Shown piece after piece: positions 59,183 through 64,000 of a stretch of DNA of 64,000 nucleotides. Positions within the stretch are counted from its first letter, which is position 1, and each line of letters opens with the position of its first letter. The stretch covers positions 62,001 to 126,000 of the forward strand of contig CBFHJA010000004.1 in assembly GCA_965656085.1 (NCBI GenBank), written 5' to 3'. The translations under genes and the position numbers were made by a program. This stretch comes from Aliishimia sp965656085. Its GTDB lineage: Bacteria; Pseudomonadota; Alphaproteobacteria; Rhodobacterales; Rhodobacteraceae. Under the pieces are notes generated by a model. It was not told the DNA's origin. It was given only the letters and a program-made list of their open reading frames with translations, and did not search any database.

Positions 59183-59725
59183 ATGACAGGGATCAAGGCA
59201 TGGAAGACCCGGGCCGCAGGCATGGCGCTGACCGCAGCGTTGCTCGCATCGCCCGCTCTGGCGCAAGAGGAAACCAGCACCAATCAGGTCGCCGCCAAGA
59301 CCGATTGGAGCGTCTTCGTCGAGACCGACCCGACCCAGCAATGCTGGAGCGTGTCGACCCCCAAGGAGACCGTGAACACCCGCGATGGCCGCGTCGTCGC
59401 GGTGCAGCGTGGCCAGATTTTGCTGATGGTCTACTACCAGCCCGATGTGGACCATAACGGCGTCGTGGCCTTCACCGGCGGCTACCCGTTCGGCAGCCCC
59501 AATGTCACGGTCGAGATCAGCGGCAACACGTTCGAGCTGTTCACCGATGGCGAATGGGCCTATCCGGACCCCTCCGATAACGACAAGGTCGTGACCGCCA
59601 TGAAACGCGGTGCGCAGGCCATCATCACCGGCGTGTCCACGCGCGGCACCACGACGAAGGACACGTTCTCCCTGCTTGGCTTCACCGCCGCCACGGAAGA
59701 CGCCGGGAAACGCTGCGCCAACTGA
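59183..59725 (+). CDS. IalB-like exported protein
   Basis: A 180-residue exported protein (signal peptide about 1-28, ASPALA) of the invasion-associated locus B family. DWSVFVETDPTQQCWSVSTPKET and the closing GFTAATEDAGKRC, with two Cys that probably bond, are typical. IalB is linked to erythrocyte entry in Bartonella, but the family is widespread in free-living alphaproteobacteria with no known role. GGAGG is 9 bases upstream of ATG. Confidence 0.8.
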   Translation: MTGIKAWKTRAAGMALTAALLASPALAQEETSTNQVAAKTDWSVFVETDPTQQCWSVSTPKETVNTRDGRVVAVQRGQILLMVYYQPDVDHNGVVAFTGGYPFGSPNVTVEISGNTFELFTDGEWAYPDPSDNDKVVTAMKRGAQAIITGVSTRGTTTKDTFSLLGFTAATEDAGKRCAN

Positions 59726-59842
59726 CGCAAGATCCGGAGGCTCGCGGCGCAGCCGGGCGCCGCAGACGGGTTTTGACTCGCGCGCCGTATCCTATATAGA
59801 GGCGCATCCCCGCACCGGACCCGAAGCCCGAGGACCTGACAG

Positions 59843-61018
59843 ATGACCGCGCCGATCACGCAAGACGTCCACACGATCCCCCGCAAACTGCCGGACGGGC
59901 CGCAGAACCTCGTCGGCCTGACCCGCGCGCAGCTGCGCGATGTGCTGATCGCCAACGGCACGCCGGAGAAGCAGGCCAAGATGCGGGTCGGGCAAATCTG
60001 GCAATGGATCTACCAGTGGGGCGTGCGCGATTTTGCCTCCATGACGAACCTCTCCAAAGCCTACCGCGCGGAACTGGCAGAGAAATTCGTCATCGAAATT
60101 CCCGAAGTCGTGTCCAAGCAGGTCTCCGAGGATGGCACCCGCAAATACCTTGTCCGCATCGCCGGCGGGCATGAGGTCGAGGTGGTCTATATCCCCGAGG
60201 AGGGGCGCGGCACGCTCTGCGTGTCCTCCCAAGTGGGCTGCACCCTGACCTGCTCCTTCTGCCACACTGGCACGCAGAAACTCGTGCGCAACCTCACCGC
60301 CGCCGAGATCGTCGGCCAAGTGATGATGGCGCGCGACGATCTCGATGAATGGCCCGTGCCCGGCGCACCCAAGGACGAGACCCGGCTTTTGTCCAACATC
60401 GTTCTGATGGGCATGGGCGAGCCGCTCTACAATTTCGAGAATGTGCGCGATGCGATGAAGATCGCGATGGACCCCGAGGGCATTTCCCTGTCGCGCCGCC
60501 GCATCACGCTGTCGACCTCCGGTGTCGTGCCCGAGATCGCCCGCACCGCCGAGGAAATCGGCTGTTTGCTCGCCGTGTCTTTTCACGCCACCACCGACGA
60601 GGTCCGCGACCGCCTCGTGCCGATCAACAAGCGCTGGAACATCGAAACCCTGCTCGGGGTGCTGCGCGACTATCCGCGCCTGACCAATTCCGAGCGCATT
60701 ACGTTCGAATATGTGATGCTCGACGGCGTGAACGACAGCGACGCCGATGCGCACCGTTTGGTCAAGCTGATCGAGGGCATCCCGGCGAAGGTGAACCTCA
60801 TACCCTTCAACGAATGGCCCGGCGCGCCCTACAAGCGGTCCTCGAACAACCGCATCCGGTCCTTTGCGAATATCATCTATCAGGCAGGCTACGCCTCCCC
60901 GATCCGCACTCCGCGCGGCGAGGATATTCTGGCCGCCTGCGGGCAACTCAAATCCGCCACCGAGCGCGCGCGCAAGTCCCGCCGGGAGATCGCCGCGGAA
61001 GCCGGTCTCGGAGGCTAG
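59843..61018 (+). CDS. rlmN: 23S rRNA A2503 / tRNA A37 methyltransferase RlmN
   Basis: A 391-residue radical-SAM enzyme that methylates C2 of A2503 in 23S rRNA and of A37 in some tRNAs. The iron-sulfur motif CTLTCSFC (CxxxCxxC) is near 131 and the methyl-accepting Cys in ILAACGQL near 369. It is followed by a long stem-loop and by copy B of the CCATACG element. Confidence 0.97.
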   Translation: MTAPITQDVHTIPRKLPDGPQNLVGLTRAQLRDVLIANGTPEKQAKMRVGQIWQWIYQWGVRDFASMTNLSKAYRAELAEKFVIEIPEVVSKQVSEDGTRKYLVRIAGGHEVEVVYIPEEGRGTLCVSSQVGCTLTCSFCHTGTQKLVRNLTAAEIVGQVMMARDDLDEWPVPGAPKDETRLLSNIVLMGMGEPLYNFENVRDAMKIAMDPEGISLSRRRITLSTSGVVPEIARTAEEIGCLLAVSFHATTDEVRDRLVPINKRWNIETLLGVLRDYPRLTNSERITFEYVMLDGVNDSDADAHRLVKLIEGIPAKVNLIPFNEWPGAPYKRSSNNRIRSFANIIYQAGYASPIRTPRGEDILAACGQLKSATERARKSRREIAAEAGLGG

Positions 61019-61108
61019 GGGCGGGGCACCCGGCAGATCGGCGTGGACCCCGCAGGCTGGGCAATCGGCCTAAGCCGTCGCTTTATCGGCGGGCGAAGTC
61101 CGGCAGGC

Positions 61109-61152
61109 GCTTTTCGTCACGCTGAACGCGTGCCTGTGGCACGACGAAAAGC
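61109..61152. other. Long stem-loop downstream of rlmN
   Basis: GCTTTTCGTC (61109-61118) and GACGAAAAGC (61143-61152) are a perfect 10-bp inverted repeat, with an inner GTGCC-TGT-GGCAC that can form a second hairpin. No T-run follows on the plus strand, so termination is possible but unproven. Confidence 0.5.
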
Positions 61153-61153
61153 T

Positions 61154-61316
61154 GCCGGGAGGCGCACCACGTCGCCTGCCCAACTGGTTAACGCACCCCC
61201 ACCGTACGCCCCGTTAAGACCCGGGTTAACGCACCGTGCGTATGTACAGGTGCCATACGCGCAGCCATACGCCGCGCCATACGCGGTATGGCCCTTGTTT
61301 TTATGGCGTTAACCCC
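61154..61316. repeat. 163-bp CCATACG/GTTAACGC element, copy B
   Basis: Same length and box order as copy A (41713-41875): GCCGGGAGG, GTTAACGC, GTTAA-N8-TTAAC, one GTATGTAC, three CCATACG boxes at 61253, 61265 and 61277 (12-bp period), a GTATGG, CCTTGTTTT and GGCGTTAAC. It lies between convergent genes, as does copy A. Confidence 0.72.
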
Positions 61317-61374
61317 GGTTTCGAGGCGGCCCGCAATTTTCGGGCAGATACGCAACGCACGCCCCATTAACCGC

Positions 61375-62229
61375 TTACCGGCCCGGGATCTCATCCCGCT
61401 TCCGGACCTCCGCCCAGCCATCGAGCGCCGCGACCGCCTCTTCTGCCGTGTCCACCATGCGGAACAGGCTCAGATCATCCTCCGAGATCGTCCCGGCCTC
61501 GGCAAGGGCCTCCCAGTTTATGATCTTGGTCCAAAAGGATTTTCCGAAGAGCAAGAAGGGCACCATCTCCATCCGCCCAGTCTGGATCAGCGTCAGCGCC
61601 TCGAACATCTCGTCGAGCGTTCCGAAGCCGCCGGGAAACACGCAGATCGCCCGCGCGCGCATCAGGAAATGCATCTTGCGGATTGCGAAGTAGTGGAAAT
61701 TGAAGCACAATTCCGGCGTGACATAGCCGTTCGGCGCCTGCTCGTGCGGCAGCACGATGCTCAGCCCCATCGAGCGCCCGCCCGCATCCGCCGCACCGCG
61801 ATTGCCCGCCTCCATCACCCCCGGCCCGCCGCCGGTGACGACGATATTCTCCCGCCCGCCCCCGGCAAGGCTGCGCTCGGTCATGATGCGGGCGAAACTG
61901 CGCGCCTCATCGTAAAATTTCGACAAGTCTCCAAGGGTTTGCGTCCGAGCGGTGTGCTTTTGCGCAGGCTCCGGAATCCGCGCGCCGCCGAACATCACGA
62001 TGGTGCTGTCCACCCCGGCCTCGTTCATCAGCATCTCCGGCTTCAGAAGCTCCAGTTGCAGCCGCACCGGGCGCAACTCGTCGCGGCACAGGAACTCGTC
62101 ATCCGCAAAGGCCAGCCGGTAGGCCGGCGCCTGCGTCTGCGGCGTCTGTTCCACCTCCTGCACACTGTGCCGATCCTGCCGGGCATCGCGAAAACGGCTG
62201 TGACGATCATCATTCATAAGCAAACTCAT
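61375..62229 (-). CDS. LOG-type protein (TIGR00730, cytokinin riboside phosphoribohydrolase-like)
   Basis: A 284-residue Rossmann-fold protein of the TIGR00730 family. GGARIPEP, TGGGPGVMEAGNRGAADAG and PGGFGTLDEMFEAL are the LOG signature and active-site motifs. Plant and some bacterial members cut nucleoside 5'-monophosphates to the base and ribose phosphate; others act on pyrimidine nucleotides. The start is uncertain: ATG 62229, ATG 62217 or TTG 62250 are all possible. Confidence 0.86.
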   Translation of the reverse strand: MSLLMNDDRHSRFRDARQDRHSVQEVEQTPQTQAPAYRLAFADDEFLCRDELRPVRLQLELLKPEMLMNEAGVDSTIVMFGGARIPEPAQKHTARTQTLGDLSKFYDEARSFARIMTERSLAGGGRENIVVTGGGPGVMEAGNRGAADAGGRSMGLSIVLPHEQAPNGYVTPELCFNFHYFAIRKMHFLMRARAICVFPGGFGTLDEMFEALTLIQTGRMEMVPFLLFGKSFWTKIINWEALAEAGTISEDDLSLFRMVDTAEEAVAALDGWAEVRKRDEIPGR

Positions 62230-62329
62230 CCAATTTCTAGCGTTGCCCAAGCCTTATCCCCTCCGGGAGCGCATTGCTACTCCGCTGATCTGGCGCTATG
62301 TGCGAGCCAGCGAAATACGGGAGAGCGCC

Positions 62330-63157
62330 ATGTCTAACGCCCAATTGGAAACCGCCATCGAAGCCGCGTGGGACGCGCGCGACACCATCACCCCCGCCAC
62401 CACAGGCGAGACCCGTGAGGCCATCGAGGACACGCTCAACGCGCTCGACAGTGGCCAGCTACGGGTCGCCGAGCGCGGCGAAGACGGCACATGGCATGTC
62501 AACCAATGGGCCAAGAAAGCGGTGCTTTTGGGCTTTCGGATCAAGGACATGGAAGAGCAGAGCGGCGGCCCGCAGGGCTCCGGCTGGTGGGACAAGGTCG
62601 ACAGCAAGTTCAAGGGCTGGGGCGATGATCATTGGAAGGCGGCAGGCTTCCGTGCCGTGCCCAATTGCGTCGTGCGCAAATCCGCCTTCATCGCCCCGGG
62701 CGTGGTGCTCATGCCCTCCTTCGTGAACCTTGGCGCTTACGTGGACGAGGGCACCATGGTCGACACATGGGCCACCGTCGGCTCCTGCGCCCAGATCGGC
62801 AAAAACGTGCACCTGTCGGGCGGCGTCGGCATCGGCGGCGTGCTGGAGCCGATGCAAGCGGGCCCCACGATCATCGAGGACAATTGCTTCATCGGCGCGC
62901 GTTCGGAAGTCGTCGAAGGCTGCATCATCCGCGAAGGCTCTGTGCTCGGCATGGGCGTCTTCATCGGCCAGTCGACCAAGATCGTCGATCGCGAGACCGG
63001 GCAGGTCATGTATGGCGAAGTGCCGCCCTATTCGGTCGTCGTCGCGGGCTCCATGCCGTCCTCGGGCGGCGTGAACCTCTACTGCGCAGTGATCGTGAAA
63101 CGCGTCGACGCGCGCACCCGCTCCAAGACCGGCATCAACGAGCTTCTGCGGGACTGA
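62330..63157 (+). CDS. dapD: 2,3,4,5-tetrahydropyridine-2,6-dicarboxylate N-succinyltransferase
   Basis: A 275-residue enzyme of the succinylase route to diaminopimelate and lysine. Left-handed beta-helix hexapeptide repeats are clear (VPNCVVRKSAFIAPGVVLMPS to IEDNCFIGARSEVV), and the N-terminal helical domain precedes them. GGGAG precedes the ATG. An uncharacterised gene and dapE follow, so these three form a probable operon. Confidence 0.98.
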   Translation: MSNAQLETAIEAAWDARDTITPATTGETREAIEDTLNALDSGQLRVAERGEDGTWHVNQWAKKAVLLGFRIKDMEEQSGGPQGSGWWDKVDSKFKGWGDDHWKAAGFRAVPNCVVRKSAFIAPGVVLMPSFVNLGAYVDEGTMVDTWATVGSCAQIGKNVHLSGGVGIGGVLEPMQAGPTIIEDNCFIGARSEVVEGCIIREGSVLGMGVFIGQSTKIVDRETGQVMYGEVPPYSVVVAGSMPSSGGVNLYCAVIVKRVDARTRSKTGINELLRD

Positions 63158-63166
63158 TCCGAGCCC

Positions 63167-63544
63167 ATGGCCGCCAAGGACAAACCGAAAAAGCCGCCGA
63201 AAAAGACATCGAGCCAAAAGGTTTACACGCTTGTGGTCGAGGTTGGCCGCAAGCCGGGGGATGGGCTGCCCGAGGGCTCCACAGGGGCCGCACTGATGCT
63301 GTTTTCCAGCGGCGTGGACGAGGCCGAAGCGGTGCGCGAGGCGGTGGCGATCCTCAAGCAGGCCGACACCGCGCCGCTTGACGTGACCGGCTATGGCACG
63401 CTCGACGAGCGGCTCGAACAGGGTCACGAGATCGGCGCGGAGGAGCGGGCGTTGATGCAACGCGCGCTGGAAGAAAACGCCGTGATCGTTGCGCAGATGA
63501 TCCCGTTCTACGGAGATGAAAACGGAGAGACCGATGACGACTGA
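63167..63544 (+). CDS. Hypothetical protein between dapD and dapE
   Basis: A 125-residue soluble protein with a Lys/Pro-rich start (MAAKDKPKKPPKK) and an acidic end (GDENGETDDD). The middle (VYTLVVEVGRKPGDGLPEGS, VREAVAILKQADTAPLDVTGYG) looks alpha/beta. I recognise no family. It starts 9 bases after dapD and overlaps dapE by 11 bases, so it is co-translated with lysine genes. A link to that pathway is likely only by position. Confidence 0.7.
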   Translation: MAAKDKPKKPPKKTSSQKVYTLVVEVGRKPGDGLPEGSTGAALMLFSSGVDEAEAVREAVAILKQADTAPLDVTGYGTLDERLEQGHEIGAEERALMQRALEENAVIVAQMIPFYGDENGETDDD

Positions 63545-64000
63545 CGCCGTTGCCCTCACCCGAGACCTGATCCGCTGCATGTCCGAAACCCCGCAGGATG
63601 GCGGCGCTCTGCCGCTGCTCGAAAAGGCCCTCACCGAGGCCGGGTTCACCTGTGCCTGGGCCGACCGGGGCGGCATCCGCAACCTCTTCGCGCGCTGGGG
63701 CGAGAAGGGTCATGCCAAGACCTTCGGCTTCAACGGCCATACCGACGTGGTGCCCGCAGGCGACGAGGCCGCGTGGACGCACGCCCCCTATGATGCCGAT
63801 ATCGTGGACGGAATTCTCTATGGGCGCGGCGCGACCGACATGAAATCCGGCGTCGCGGCCTTTGTCGCCGCCGCCATCGACCATGTGCAAACCGCTTCGC
63901 CGGACGGGTCCATCATCATCGCGATCACCGGGGACGAAGAAGGCGACGCGCTCGACGGGACCACGGCGCTGCTGGACCATATGGCCGCCGAGGGCGAGCA
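63534..64000 (+). CDS. dapE: Succinyl-diaminopimelate desuccinylase, 5' part
   Basis: The frame runs off the window after about 155 residues. The M20-type metal ligands H69 and D71 (FNGHTDVVPAGD), D102 (GATDMKSGVA) and the EE pair in TGDEEGDA are present. DapE splits N-succinyl-L,L-DAP to L,L-DAP. The start overlaps the upstream gene. The remaining part lies outside the window. Confidence 0.94.
   Translation, partial: MTTDAVALTRDLIRCMSETPQDGGALPLLEKALTEAGFTCAWADRGGIRNLFARWGEKGHAKTFGFNGHTDVVPAGDEAAWTHAPYDADIVDGILYGRGATDMKSGVAAFVAAAIDHVQTASPDGSIIIAITGDEEGDALDGTTALLDHMAAEGE

Larger units (their letters stand above)
61019..61374. other. 356-base gap between rlmN and the LOG-type gene
   Basis: No gene is seen. 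It holds a long stem-loop at 61109-61152 and the 163-bp repeat element at 61154-61316. The rest looks featureless. Confidence 0.7.

Noticed and set aside
61214..61229. CtrA site in the second CCATACG element
   Set aside because: TTAA and TTAA are 8 bases apart rather than 7, and the gap is between convergent genes, so promoter function is unlikely.

Overview
This is a GC-rich, gene-dense chromosomal window that looks like an alphaproteobacterium of the Rhodobacteraceae (Roseobacter/Rhodobacter-like). The support is the zinc-free 41-residue L36, two VPLPA-CTERM surface proteins, a motB-flgE-flgK-flgL-flgI block, a serC-type leader, GTTC-N7-GTTC (LexA) and TTAA-N7-TTAA (CtrA) type sites, and many small dispersed palindromes. 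No rRNA operon, prophage, insertion sequence or CRISPR array was seen. The one RNA gene found is tRNA-Val(GAC), plus a probable serC leader RNA.

Layout. 1-6.7 kb: the 3' end of an alkane monooxygenase, a stand-alone receiver protein, the minus-strand operon gpmI-envC-ctpA, an N-formylglutamate amidohydrolase, tRNA-Val and rpmJ. 6.7-11.6 kb: a GAF-GGDEF-EAL c-di-GMP protein with a CtrA-like site upstream, an iron-type ABC permease without partners, and an MFS transporter. 11.7-21.3 kb: a large minus-strand module with a complete branched-chain-type ABC importer (livG, livH, livM, binding protein, livF) between a long-chain acyl-CoA synthetase and a PaaK-like CoA ligase, which suggests uptake and CoA activation of a carboxylate. 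21.5-26.7 kb: an M20 amidohydrolase, a formylglycine-generating enzyme, a VPLPA-CTERM protein, a Cys-type sulfatase, and a small two-repeat protein behind a LexA box.

26.8-35.7 kb: yaaA, recQ, yggT, then a plus-strand run of an MFS protein, mepA, a phytase-esterase-like protein and yhhQ. This is followed by a tiny reading frame with a perfect Shine-Dalgarno sequence, arfB, and a parDE toxin-antitoxin pair. 35.8-41.7 kb: a second VPLPA-CTERM protein, NAD salvage genes pncB and pncA separated by an AT-richer RNase-H-fold gene, a HemG-like flavodoxin and trhO. 42-49.2 kb: an MFS transporter divergent from motB-flgE-flgK-flgL-flgI. 49.3-52.9 kb: ubiE-ubiB convergent on a thiolase. 52.9-57.7 kb: a phosphoesterase and the whole serine pathway (serC-serA on minus, serB on plus). 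57.7-64 kb: a YCII-type protein, L-asparaginase, an IalB-like protein, rlmN, a LOG-type protein and dapD-orf-dapE (dapE cut by the window end).

The most unusual non-coding feature is a family of elements built from CCATACG or GTATGTAC boxes repeated every 11-12 bp. Two full-length copies of 163 bp lie between convergent genes (41.7 and 61.2 kb). Two shorter arrays sit at 18.4 and 34.1 kb, one inside a signal-peptide region and one just upstream of arfB. All coordinates and motifs were read by eye; family names rest on recognised motifs, and no database search was run.
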